Positions 33,911 to 44,200 of a stretch of DNA of 64,000 nucleotides are shown here, piece after piece; within the stretch, counting starts at the first letter, position 1, and every line of letters begins with the position of its first letter. This DNA is from Sclerodactyla briareus (taxonomy: Eukaryota > Echinodermata > Holothuroidea > Dendrochirotida > Sclerodactylidae). The stretch lies in the NCBI GenBank assembly GCA_026419785.1, contig JAODTK010005907.1:62001-126000 (forward strand). Reading direction: 5' to 3'. Under the pieces are notes generated by a model. It saw only the letters and a list, made by a program, of their open reading frames with translations, did not search any database and was not told the DNA's origin. Position numbers and translations under genes: made by a program.

Positions 33911-34080
33911 CGTTCAGAACAGTCCTTGCTTTATCTTTTTCAGACTCACTGGGGGGAGGGGCGAATTATTCAGTGGTTTGGTTCATTTTTCTTTCCTGGA
34001 TGTTGTGGCTCCGGGGTCGTTTATGAGGATTTATGTTCCTTCCTGACCCTTATTCACTAAACTAAACTAAACTAAACTAA
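33911..34080 (+). repeat. LINE 3' end with (ACTAA)n tail
   Basis: 'ggggtcgtttatgaggat', 'gttccttcctgacccttatt', then five 'actaa' units. The palindrome-like 'gggtcg..cctgaccc' pair just before the tail is also present at 42090-42125, which suggests a conserved 3' hairpin used for template recognition. Confidence 0.85.
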
Positions 34081-34340
34081 ATAATGGAGTCTGGTCAGAC
34101 CCATTATCAGTGAAGGGAAACACCATCAACTATTCAAATTTTGATAATAATTATGGGGATGTGGGGCATGCTCATTTACATGAATTTTATCATTCCGTCC
34201 CACGGTCCCACCACATTTATGACTTTTCGTTCCTATGGTAATGCATCGCACGTCATGTCTGTTTCATTAATGTACAGCTATAGTATGTGCTTGACCAGTT
34301 TGTGTGATCCCATTAAATCATTCGAGAGGACAGGAGCAAA

Positions 34341-34401
34341 TAGAATAGACCTGTATAAATGGGTGAACCTATCAAATTCCCACCACAATACGGTACTTTG
34401 G
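34341..34401 (-). repeat. 60 bp inverted-repeat arm, right of LINE
   Basis: Reverse complement of the arm at 30794-30853. It reads 'tagaatagacctgtataaat', 'gggtgaacctatcaaattcc', 'caccacaatacggtactttg' on the forward strand. Confidence 0.85.
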
Positions 34402-34862
34402 GCACTCACTTAGAAATAATGAGGTCATTCTCCAATATTTTGTGAACGATTCTGTAGGTTTTTATTTTGATTCCATCTATGGTTTGTTCGGTACAAAATT
34501 CTCATGAGTACATGTTTTACATTAACTTAGTATTAGAGGAGATCATGTGGACATATGGTCCCCCTCCCCCCCCCCCCCCCCTGATGTCACAAGGCAAAAT
34601 TTTGCAATAGCTGATTGTGCCTTATCGGTACACTCGCATCTGCTGACATATGGTATGGGGTATCGACTGTCATGATGTAAGAAATGGAACATACAAAATT
34701 CGAAGTCTCTTCAACGCATTCAAACACGCGGATCAAAGTTTCATAAATATCCGCAGCTCCGATGACTTATTATGTAGGAAGCCACTCTTCTTGCGAAAGC
34801 AATTTCATATTGTGAACGGCAGTCAACGTGTGTGTATGATTGTTGTTTCTGGCCTTTGAACG
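34402..34862. other. Unassigned sequence
   Basis: No gene recognised. A C-rich run lies at about 34559-34582. Confidence 0.5.
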
Positions 34863-35580
34863 TTAGGCTTCAACAATAGGAAAAGGTAAAGCCGTTTTAC
34901 AAAGTCCTACTTGTAAGTGCGCCATAGGTTGAAAGAAACGGTTGTTCAGCCAAGTGAACGAGTGTCCAATATATTTTTTCAGTTCCTGTTCCACAGAAGC
35001 GCCTGCATAGGTCCGACAAGAGTTACAGAGCTGGATACTGCAAGTTCTTGTCAGCTGTGAACCTTTCACCCGGTTCACGGAATAAGGCAATGCCTCTCGG
35101 CAGGTACCGTAATGTGGGGGGTACACATAAATAGTGTATTGGGAATCCCAAAGTATTAGGATTAGAAGTTGGTGTAGTTGCGTCTGCCAATTTCGAGAAG
35201 TCATGTCTTTAATACTATCAAAGCGACCAGTTACACACCTGCGCTCTGAAAATGTAACCGAAAATGAACAGAAATTATTTTTATTCATATGTTTGATTCT
35301 TTTCTTCTTCCAGGTGCCCATTCGATTCGAGTTCTGGACAATTCGACCAGGTTTGACATATGTTAACGAAGAGTCCGGAAAGTTATTTATGTAGAACATG
35401 GAAAATATAGGGCCTAGTACAGTCCCCCGTGGAACCCCAAAACTAACCGTGTTTTCACCAGAAAACGCATGATCAATGACAGTTCTCTGAGTACAATCCC
35501 CGAAAGAAGAGCTGGTCCTATTGATATGGTTGCCTCGGGGACCATATAGTTTGAGTTGTATCTCGAATGTTCATGGGAGG
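34863..35580 (-). pseudogene. Second non-LTR reverse transcriptase fragment
   Basis: The reverse strand between 35514 and 35370 reads SSSFGDCTQRTVIDHAF, then NTVSFGVPRGTVLGP, then FYINNFPDSS. This is the block before and including RT motif B ('GVPQGSVLGPLLF--YINDLP' in the CR1/jockey group). The frame stays open for 178 codons from 35399 down to 34863, but the expected FADD box is not recognisable, and the lower part matches the family only weakly ('KKYIGHSFTWLNN'). It is in opposite orientation to the element at 31170-34080 and is a separate copy. Confidence 0.75.
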
Positions 35581-35710
35581 CCCCATCAAATGAATTTGAG
35601 AACAGAATGGCATCCATCAGCGAACAGCTATAACAGAGGTAGCATATCTTACAAGGGGCAGAGGCTGAGTGACCCGGCGACTGATGCGCTTCTGCGTTTA
35701 GGTGGCACAC

Positions 35711-36957
35711 ACATATTAGCTTGAAGATTCATCCGCCGAGAAGGTTATCATTCATATCGAAAATTAGTTCATAAGATTTTTTTGGGGGTACATCTGCTGC
35801 TTTGTGGGAAGAAAATGCGGATTTATTTTCGACTGTATCTAGAAGGGGGTTATTAGAAGTACAAACGCTGAAAATTTATTGAAATTGGTCTTTTTTTGGC
35901 GGTTTCAAAAGTTCATGGACTAAAATAGGCCCTCGTGGAGTGTCCGTCGGAAAATTGAGTCGAAAATACCATATCAAAAATAGACCCCCTACTAGCTCAA
36001 AATCTACACAGTCATGGTACCTCGAATTGCACATCGTTGGAATGGGTAGACTCCTTGCTTCACAGCAGGGTAAGGCGATAGGTAGAACTTCTGGAGGACT
36101 GAATGCTGAGAACGGACCCAATTAGTGTGTAAGTCATCGGGAAAGTTGATGCGCATGTGCCACCTTTATACGAAAATAATCTTGTTGGGGGTTGCCAAGA
36201 TGTCATTTCTATCTAGATGGACCACCATCCGGCTTGCTAAGATGCTCAAGACAATTACCAGAAAAAAGTTCGTGGTTAGTAGTTACGATCCGTAACTACA
36301 ATGTCCGCGAACGATGATATTTGACATGGTTGGTTGAAGGTGATGGGCCCTACTCCACCAGTTTCGTCCTAATTCTTAAAACTTTGAACTGTCGTGGGAA
36401 TAGAGCAAAGAAGGGGACGGTGGAAATGTGGCAATGACCACTTTCGAACCCATCCGATATTTCTCAATTGCAAGTTATTGCTCCAACGCCTGAAATTTCC
36501 TGCGGGGGTGAGACGACGATGGCGATGTCAGCGGCTACACCATCCAAAACCATAATATCCCGGACTGCACTTCTAGTTTATCGCGCGAATATAATTATTC
36601 ATAGAATCCTGATTGACGCAACAATTCGCGACAGTCCGTTTTTAGGAGAGCGCCTCCACATCCGTCAGAAGTTATTGTCAACGGTAGATGTGAAGGATCT
36701 TTTTGACAGAGAGAGTGCGAGGCACGCATCGCGGCTTGAACGGGTTTTCGCCCCCGGAAACAGATTATAGTGGTTTTCTTCAGAATGAGCAGAGTATCAG
36801 TCGGTTTGTTATCAGCCAATGGATATGAACGTATAACCAGGACTTTGTTCACTTTTATGCCTGAGGTGCCTTAACGCCATACTTTTCTATATGCACCGGC
36901 TTGGAGCACGTCCCACTTTTGATTGCAGTTTTCTGTGCGTTGTTTGAAATTCGAACA
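35711..36957. other. Unassigned sequence
   Basis: No gene or repeat could be assigned. It may include further decayed LINE sequence upstream (reverse strand) of the RT fragment, but no motif is visible. Confidence 0.45.
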
Positions 36958-37062
36958 ATGGCATCGGGCCGTCTTGCTAAAATTGTTATCTTGCTCATTT
37001 TCGCCTCGGGTTATATCCGAACAATCCAGAAGGAAGGATTATATTGTAAGGATAGTTATATG
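36958..37062 (+). CDS. Candidate first coding exon with signal peptide
   Basis: Starts at an ATG with A at -3 and G at +4 (aacaATGg). It encodes 35 residues, MASGRLAKIVILLIFASG followed by YIRTIQKEGLYCKDSYM. The start has a basic n-region (R5, K8) and a hydrophobic stretch (I9-F15), as in a secretory signal. The frame runs exactly into a strong splice-donor-like ATG|GTAAGT at 37060-37068, giving a phase-0 intron. No downstream exon or family could be identified and no promoter is evident. A chance combination cannot be excluded. Confidence 0.3.
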
Positions 37063-37204
37063 GTAAGTTTTACTAACTTGTAAAATCATATTCGAAAGCC
37101 TGTGTCATGAAATGACCGCAAGCGACTGAACGTTATCGCCAATTTCTTGCCTGAATTGCAAGAAATGTTCAAATTTCACCGTAGTGCATATGTAGGTGGA
37201 TAAT

Positions 37205-37412
37205 ATGGATTGGTGAGCTCAATAGGTGGATCTCCGGCTTACAGATCGATTGATTGAGGGTTCGAATCAGCTGACCACCGATCAGCTTCTCAGAGTGTGC
37301 CCTTGAGCAATACACCGTATTCTCTATTGCTCCACCCTAAATAGGCGATAAGTGAGTACATGGGAGAAGCCTGAAGTACAATCCGCAGCGGGGCAGCTTA
37401 CTCACAGAATGT
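37205..37412 (+). mobile_element. tRNA-derived SINE
   Basis: 37208-37275 resembles a tRNA: D-arm/box A 'ggtgagctcaataggtgga' and box B 'gggttcgaatcagc' at about 37257-37270, with an anticodon-arm-sized spacer. It is followed by a tail, 'gtgtgcccttgagcaataca', 'ctattgctccaccctaaata', of the kind found after the tRNA head of many animal SINEs. No clear target-site duplication was found, so the copy is old or its right end is uncertain. Confidence 0.72.
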
Positions 37413-37415
37413 GCG

Positions 37416-37836
37416 AACCTTGTTCTCATGATCAGAGTAATATATGATCTGCACTTTGAGCATTTCCCCCCGGGGGAAGGTGCTAGTCATTTCGCATTAG
37501 GCAAGATCTACCCATGGGCGGCGGGCACTTTATTATTGAGCATTGGTTCGAAATTAGGCAGCCCGGTGAAGAATTCGGACTACTTCTCTCCACCTTTGGA
37601 CTATTTTGCACTGCACTCTTTTTCTACCCAAATTTCCACATTTGTTTGCCTTGATTAAGACGTATCGGTCTCTGTGAAAATTAGCCTCCGTGGACATATG
37701 GACCTTGCGTGACCGTACTGGTAGAATGGGCCTATGTTCCTTTATTGTATTGAACCCTGATTTATATTTCACCCCATGTTGACCGTTTTTATTTCTTGCC
37801 GATGGCAAAAGGAATCTGAGCAGTCACGCTGGCGTG
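37416..37836. other. Unassigned sequence
   Basis: No gene recognised. Confidence 0.5.
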
Positions 37837-37968
37837 CGTATGTATGTATGTATGTATGTATGTATGTATGTATGTATGTATGTATTATGTATGTATGTAG
37901 TATGTATGTATGTATGTATGTATGTATGTATGTATGTATGTATGTATGTAGTATGTATGTATGTATGT
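37837..37968 (+). repeat. (ATGT)n microsatellite
   Basis: About 33 tetranucleotide units with three small phase breaks ('tgtatta', 'tgtagta'). Long open frames in several registers are an artefact of the repeat. On its right follows 'cacgatatctccagaacgca', a common animal repeat motif. Confidence 0.97.
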
Positions 37969-38337
37969 GGCCTTTTCCTTGCGGGCACGATATCTCCAGA
38001 ACGCAAAGGTCCATGAAGTTCAAATTTGGTGTGTGGATTGAAGTATATGAAGAGGGAAGCCCCCCCCCCCCTGTTTTTGCTCTTTGTTTTGGTACCAGTT
38101 TAAGTAAATACTTGTGAGCACTATATCAGAGATTGCGACTATTGAACACCCAGCAAGTAATAGACGGTGCTGATCGCCAGTGGGAGTTTAAACTAACACT
38201 CGAGATGGCAGCAGATTGCTCTGAAATTTACATAGATGATCATAGCCTATTTTGTAACCGTAAATCCCAAATTTAGGGATTCGTAATCATCCCGTTCTTG
38301 TGTTATTCGCATTCGGACAGGAAATATGTTTTGTCGC

Positions 38338-38600
38338 AACACCCAGCGAACATTGGACGCAATCAAAATATCGTTCGTCGGTATATCGAGACTATTCCAT
38401 TGCATTATATCACATCAAAATATCGTTCGTCGGTATATCGAGACTATTCCATTGAAATATTTAAGTGACGATATACCGTAATGACACTGAATTGCACTGC
38501 GGCGGATTTCCGTCGTGACTCATGCAAAAGACCTGTTGCTTGTTCACCGTTTTCCTACCAGGCACAATGCCCCTTTATTTAATTACCTACAAGGAAGGTT
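38338..38600 (+). repeat. Dispersed repeat shared with 55317-55500
   Basis: 'aacacccag', 'tattccattgaaatat', 'agtgacgatataccg', 'gaattgcactgcggcgg', 'tttccgtcgtg', 'cttgttcaccgttttc', 'taccaggcacaatgcccctt' all recur in order at 55317-55500. Inside it, a 41-base segment from 38362 to 38402 is repeated at 38414-38454 (offset 52). Confidence 0.75.
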
Positions 38601-38649
38601 TGCAGTTGCAGAGATAAATAACACACTTCTATTACCTTCGTAACCAGTT

Positions 38650-38920
38650 CAAGCAAGGGCGGATCTAGACCAGCACTGAGGAAGGGGGAGGGGGTTCCCA
38701 AGTGGGCGCCAAAATATAAACAGTTAGAACGCACAATGGGGCAACCAGTTTATTGCAGTGGGGGAGGGGGCGTGATAATTTCGTGGAAGGGGATGTGACC
38801 CACTATCTGAGCGGAGCGCCACCATTTGTTAGCACGGAAGGCACGCCAAAATGTGGAGGCATTTCCCTAGATACCAGGAAATGGCACTTCCTGAGCCATT
38901 TGAGGCTGTTCCATATCGAT
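38650..38920 (+). repeat. Dispersed GC-palindrome element
   Basis: 'caagggcggatctagacc', a G-rich run, 'cccactatctgagcggagcg', 'ccaccatttgttagcacgg', 'ccctagataccaggaaatgg' and 'cacttcctgagcc' keep the full family order. Confidence 0.7.
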
Positions 38921-39334
38921 TATTAGGATCCGGTAATTTTTATCCCAAGAATTTTATTTTATTTTCCCTCATTTCTTGCCCGCCGAAGAGGCATGTTCCT
39001 GAGTATCACCATGTTGGCTACCGTCCATATATGTAATGGCAGTATGAGAAGAACAGTGCCCCTTTAGCCTTCTACGACGTTAAAATTAGTTCCGCTGGAG
39101 CCATGTTCATGTTGTATGCTTATAGACTAGTCAATTGCCCCCGATCTTGAATCTATGCCTGTAGCTGATGCGGAACGGAGAAGCTACTGCGGCGAAGGGC
39201 GCAAAAAAAAAAAATCAGGCCTGTTGTGGTAAAATCCAGGTATTCGTGGCAGCAACGCTTCCGACGATTCAAATCTTTTTCTCTGTTCAACTACAAGTGA
39301 GTACCAGGATTCTTCATGAGCCTGAGTGGTCGCC
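38921..39334. other. Unassigned sequence
   Basis: No gene recognised. Confidence 0.5.
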
Positions 39335-39412
39335 GTTCTGGGGGTGTACCCCTCCCCTCCCGAAAAAATTGCTTCCGAAGAAGGGCCGAGATGCAAAATG
39401 GTGCTATATATC
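39335..39412 (+). repeat. Dispersed repeat shared with 25803-25900
   Basis: 'gggggtgtacccctcccctc', 'attgcttccgaagaagggcc', 'gagatgcaaaatggtgc'. It is in opposite orientation to the copy at 25.8 kb. Confidence 0.7.
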
Positions 39413-39783
39413 CAATTTCGACGCCTATTGTGAACGATATTTTTTATTCTTCTACTTTTCATGATGGCCAATGGGGAATATGGGGGTGCGCCTGTTGACT
39501 AGATCCGATCCTGCAAATAGTCCAGTTTTCCGCCCATTCGTTTGTCGATATTTTACTCTTCTTGTATGCTCTCCGCCTGCCTACCTAACTAACTCACTTC
39601 TTTATGTTCGTGATAAACCATGGAGTGGGGGTAACCACAGTAATTGGAATCACTTCCCCGATCAACCCAACGCCAACGGCACTCAGTGCACTGCGTTCTG
39701 CAAACATATGCAACTCTGTACAAAGTTGGAATTTTTGGGTCGTGGATTGTACTAATATATTAATTTGGACAGTTTCATCTTTT

Positions 39784-39965
39784 GCGCAGCAGGGGCGTAT
39801 CCAGGAAAGGGAGGGGTCCAACTCGGCTCCAGCGAAAAGTGGTAGTCCAACTTTTTCACCTCACCCCACCCCCACCCCCACCCCCCCCACCCCCTATGAC
39901 GTCTATATCATTTTCATTCACTTTATTGAAAAAAATTAAAAAAATTAAAAAAATTTTTTTATTTT
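39784..39965 (+). repeat. 'ggggcgtatccagg' element start and AT-rich repeat
   Basis: 'caggggcgtatccaggaaag' is the start module of the GC-palindrome family. It is followed by a C-rich run (39870-39892) and a short 'aaaaaatta' array at about 39930-39957. The palindrome module is absent here. Confidence 0.6.
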
Positions 39966-39969
39966 CTTC

Positions 39970-41467
39970 AAAACTGGATCCGCGCATGAGTGGCTGATCG
40001 AAGATCCAACCTCACCCCCCCCTCTGTCAGAACTTGCATTTTTTTTTCAATATAACCATGACGGGAAGGAGGAGGCCTTCCGATGGGGTGCATGCATGAG
40101 CGGCTATCATGGGGGGATGCATCATGCATGTTTCCTCAACTATACAACGATTTTCACGGAAGCTTGCCAGGGGATATGCTCCCCCCCCCCCCCACGTCTA
40201 TTGTTTATTCTATTAGGTATTAACCCTTTAACAATAAGATAAAGAAAAACTCAAGAGAGAGATTCAATCATGGCTCTTCTGAGATGTAGGAGAGGCCTAT
40301 GTGTAAGCTTTGAGGTGAATGAAGATACCGCAGGCTTCATAGCAAATGATGGATGCATGTTTACTCACATGTTTGCTCGTGGGACCTTTGCAGTATGAGG
40401 AGGATGTACAATAAGTTATCGAGAGCTGGCAACGCGCGCGAAGCACGCCAAATTTTCGGATGTTCACACGGAAGATGTCCTATATGCGACGATAATGTAT
40501 CACAATATACTTCATCCCAGGATTGTGTAATACCTCACTCCACCCCATACAAAACGTTATTTGAACAATTTTAATTTGGATAGAATTCCATAGAAGCAAT
40601 GCCTGCCCTGCCTCCTCTGTGTGTCGAGCCTGCATATAGTACAAGTGAACCCACATAACATTGCCACAGAGAGCCTAAGCGCTCGCGAGCGCGCAAAGCA
40701 ATTTAGGTCATTTACACTTGTAGAGTATCACGTCTTATGTAGAGGGTACATTCGGCACAGATGACATCACATTGCGGGGAGGGGGGTCCGACTCCCCAGA
40801 AGCCATATCTGGATCCACATCATTGGTAGAATGCATTAGTGTTCCGAAGCTCTGAACCGAAAGGGGGCCCGGACCCCCCTCCCCCTCTGTAATCCGCTAT
40901 ACTGCTGGCAGCTATAATTTTGCAGACACCGCAAACAAAACAGACCCCTATTCGTGCGTAGCGCGATATTTTCTCAGAGTGCTGATGATAAGTATGTCAA
41001 GAATCACCCTCTTCGAGTTCACATGCGCAACATGACTCGTTATGCTTTCAATGAAGTTTCTTTTAAAATTCCAACTTTTGGATTTTTTTATGCATTTTCC
41101 TGGATGGGTTGGCGCAATTCACCTTCAAAATCGTGAAGGGGAAACAGCCCCTATTGTCCTCGTTGCATAGTTTTACGGTTTAATCCCTTCTAAAGAATAA
41201 TTCTCTTCGTGCAAAACTGCAGTTTTGACATATTAACTGCACACTACATTCGTTCCCAATGGATCCCAGCCTAGGGCCGGATGTCGTATGTGGCTGGACA
41301 CCATAAATGGCGGATTTATGCGGGTACGAACATGAAACGTGCCTGAATGAGAAGCAGTTGGTTTACAGTGATGGGCACAACTTCTTAAAAGTCAAGAAAA
41401 AAATCATCCTATGAAAATGGAACGAACACTGAGTAGGCAAATTGAATATGTGTTCGAATTCGGCGAT
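39970..41467. other. Unassigned sequence with GC palindromes
   Basis: No gene recognised. GC palindromic motifs occur at about 40432-40456 ('acgcgcgcgaagcacgcc', then 'aaattttcgg'), at 40679-40700 ('gcgctcgcgagcgcgcaaag') and near 40956 ('cgtgcgtagcgcgatatttt'). C/G runs lie at about 40180-40193 and 40865-40885. Confidence 0.5.
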
Positions 41468-41976
41468 ACAGCCGCATCACGCAAACACAGCCGCATCACG
41501 CAAATACAGCCGCATCACGGCAAACACAGCCGCATCACGGCAAATACAGCCTCATCACGGCAAATACAGCCTCATCACGGCAAATACAGCCGCATCACGG
41601 CAAATACAGCCGCATCACGACCAATACAGCCGCATCACGACCAATACAGCCGCATCACGGCAAATACAGCTGCATCACGACAAAACAGCCGCATCACGGC
41701 AAATAAGCCGCATCACGGCAATACAGCCGCATCACGGCAAACACAGCCGCATCACGGCAAATACAGCCGCATCACGCAAACACAGCCGCATCACGGCAAA
41801 TACAGCCTCATCACGGCAATACAGCCGCATCACGGCAAACACAGCCGCATCACGGCAAAATAATGCCACATCACGGCAAATACAGCCGCATCACGGCAAT
41901 ACAGCCGCATCACGACAATACAGCCGCATCACGACAATACAGCCGCATCACGGCAAACACAGCCGCATCACGGCAA
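41468..41976 (+). repeat. 20 bp minisatellite, about 26 units
   Basis: The unit is 'cagccgcatcacggcaaata', with 18-20 bp variants ('cgcaaa', 'cgaccaa', 'cgacaa'). I count about 26 units. The unit has no stop in the frames read, so repetitive open frames of 150 and 196 codons arise. An unexpanded relative of the locus is at 45598-45720. Confidence 0.95.
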
Positions 41977-41999
41977 TTGATTCAATGGGATATCTCCCT

Positions 42000-42160
42000 G
42001 ATAAAGCAATTTACGTCCTTAGTCTAAGTTAAATCGTGGGCGAATTATGTAGCTTCTGGGCTCGTTTGCACTTCTTGGGTTGTGGTTTCAGGGTCGTTTA
42101 TGAGGACTATGTCCTTCCTGACCCTTCCTCACTAAACTAAACTAAGCTAAACTAAACTTA
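42000..42160 (+). mobile_element. CR1-like LINE 3' end only
   Basis: 'gggtcgtttatgaggact', 'gtccttcctgacccttcctc', then 'actaaactaaactaagctaa'. It matches 33945-34080. About 140 bases of 3' UTR are kept, as expected for a strongly 5'-truncated insertion. It lies directly after the 20 bp minisatellite locus. Confidence 0.85.
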
Positions 42161-42434
42161 GTCATGTGGTGCAGATAGTTACCGCTCTTTTACGTTGTTG
42201 TACAGTTTAATTTCTTTTCTTCGTAATTATCGAGTCCACCTCTCTGGCCTAAATATGATTTTCACATTCACTCCGCAGACCACATCCGGATCTATGGAAT
42301 CCAATATTTTCGTGCGGCGAATGTGCCTGTGGTGTGCCGATGCGAAATGCTCAGTGGCGTGGGAACGTACTTTTAAGCGGGGGGGGGGGCTGTAGTTTGA
42401 TGATCTGGGGGAGGGGTCTATGGGGAGGGGTGTA
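42161..42434. other. Unassigned, with poly(G) run
   Basis: 'gctcagtggcgtgggaacgt' at about 42350, followed by a G run at 42380-42389, recalls the start of the GC-palindrome family. Nothing else is recognised. Confidence 0.45.
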
Positions 42435-43275
42435 CCCAAAGCACTCACTTCATCCCACTTCATTCCAGAAATAATTTCGCATTTTCACATGTCCTTATAG
42501 ATGCGATTTGCTGCTCTACATCTTGTGCTCTTCTTTGCCAAATGAAATCAAGGACAGTAAGATCAGTAAGTGTAAATCTCACTTTTCAGAGGACTGCCGA
42601 ATCCCCCACCTCCCACTTTGGAAAATTGTTGCATTTCAGGAGGCCTTAGAGGCAATCCGATGCATTATGACACTCCTGAACACTCACTCTGTCCCAGAGA
42701 TAATTTTGCAGTAAGTAGGCTCTTCTTTGGGAGTTAGTGAATTCTCACCGCCAACATAGGCATACGGACCATTCCAATTTAGGGGGCCGACAATTTTCGC
42801 CCGAATTTTTTTGCATGTTTTTTCGGGCATTTCATCATAAATTTGGGCCAGTCAGCATGCGATTCGAAGATTCGGCCATTTTGTTTTTTACTTTTGGCCC
42901 TTTCGCTGCCCAAACTTATCACGATTTTTTGTCCACCCCCCCCCCCTCCCCTGCCCGGATTCTTCATCTCAGAAAAATGTTGCGGCAGTCTTCCCCCGAC
43001 CCCCACCCACCCCCTCTCGTACGCCTATTACCGCCAAATCCCGCTCTCCCCTCTTTGGAAAATGTTCACATTTACAGGTTGGACTTGATGCAATCTAGCG
43101 TATTTTAGCACTCGTTAAAAACCCTCACATCGTTCCCAAAATAATTGTGCATTTCACATGTCCTTAGATAGGATTTGCTGCTCTGAATCTTGTGATGTTT
43201 TCTGCTAAAATGTGCTGAGCACAAGGGCAGTATGAGTGCCCTCCGTTGGGAGCTGAACGAAATCTCACTTTTTTG
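42435..43275 (+). repeat. Pair of repeats about 670 bp apart
   Basis: 42436-42590 and 43105-43270 share 'agcactc', 'tcattccagaaataatttcg' / 'tcgttcccaaaataattgtg', 'catttcacatgtccttag', 'gatttgctgctct', 'atcttgtg' and 'aatctcacttt'. A third partial copy is at about 42670-42730. Between them lie C-rich runs around 42935-43010. Confidence 0.7.
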
Positions 43276-44020
43276 GGACCATCAAGATCCTCCAGTTAGT
43301 TCATTCTAGATGACACAGGATATAGATTTTTTTTGCCACGCTCCTCCCGTTTCTTCCGACGTAAATCTAAAAAAAAAAAAAAAAAAAAAAGATCGCCCGA
43401 ATATCATAAAGTTCTCGAATTTAATTGAGTTCTCAGATGACAGGTAGGTAAAATACACCAAAGGATATGGCGTGCGAAATCGCGCCACAACTTTTGCACA
43501 ATTCTGTGATATTTGATTTGAAAAATTACCTTCGCCTCTCTTTTCCTGAATTTCGCATTTTTGGTCGAAATTGTGATCAATTTCTGCCTACTATTCTCTA
43601 AGGAGGGCTAAGAAGGGGGGATGGGTGCTTTCTCCTCGTATGTCCGCACCTTCAGCTGTCTATCCAGGACGCTATTTATATATTTTAGTCCCATGCAGAA
43701 TTACGAAACTGCACTAGCCTAATGTAAAGAAAAATGCTTGAGGGTCCAAATCCAGATTCTAAAAGCTATTTCCGCATTGGTTATACGTGAATCTAATCCC
43801 TATTCTAATCTCCAATCAAACAATGGACACAATTGGTTGCTATACAATACCGACAGCCAATCACGGCGGTCGTTGTAAATATGCGTGTTGATTGACAAAA
43901 CATTTACTGTTATTGCGCGCCGAGCCTGCGATTTTTTGCGCCACAATTGGATAGAAATATAAAATTGTGTACAGAAGGGAATTCAAGAAATCTGACTCGA
44001 AAATGAGGAAGGGGATAGCA
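43276..44020. other. Unassigned sequence with poly(A)
   Basis: No gene recognised. A run of about 21 A lies at 43370-43390 and could mark an old retroposed insertion. Confidence 0.5.
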
Positions 44021-44029
44021 TGAACAGGC

Positions 44030-44200
44030 GCGGTTCTATAGAGTCCCATTTTTTTGGGGGGGGGGGGGGGTTTAGGGGGTGCTAAACAGGAGTGGATAAT
44101 TGGTGGACTACTATCCAAGCGGAGCGCCACCATAGGTTGGCGCGGATCGTACAGGAAATTTTAGATCCAAAAAACTTCAGATGCCGGAACCGGCCACACT
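44030..44200 (+). repeat. Dispersed GC-palindrome element
   Basis: G run at about 44055-44070, 'tggactactatccaagcgga', 'gcgccaccataggttggcgc', 'ggatcgtacaggaaatttta', 'cttcagatgccggaaccgg'. The complete order is kept. Confidence 0.75.

Larger units (their letters stand above)
31170..34080 (+). mobile_element. Decayed CR1-like non-LTR retrotransposon
   Basis: The order is endonuclease, reverse transcriptase, C-terminal RT region, 3' UTR and a tandem tail 'actaaactaaactaa' at 34056-34080. All are in forward orientation, but the frame is broken many times. The 5' limit is uncertain; related T- and G-rich sequence may reach back to about 30930. A run of 25 T at 31910-31934 interrupts the element. 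The same 3' end is found alone at 42000-42160. The tail, the 'RRATRMI' region and the RT blocks fit the CR1/jockey group; the clade name is an inference. Confidence 0.85.

Noticed and set aside
37776..38117. Frames encoding repeats such as 'MYVCMYVC' and 'HTYIHTYI' on both strands
   Set aside because: They come from the (ATGT)n microsatellite.
41468..41976. CRISPR-like array of 20 bp repeats
   Set aside because: Units are contiguous with no spacers. It is a minisatellite.
41411..42032. Long repetitive open frames (150 and 196 codons) rich in H, S, R and T
   Set aside because: They arise because a 20 bp unit without stops is repeated about 26 times. More than one frame is open, and indels between units shift the peptide register.
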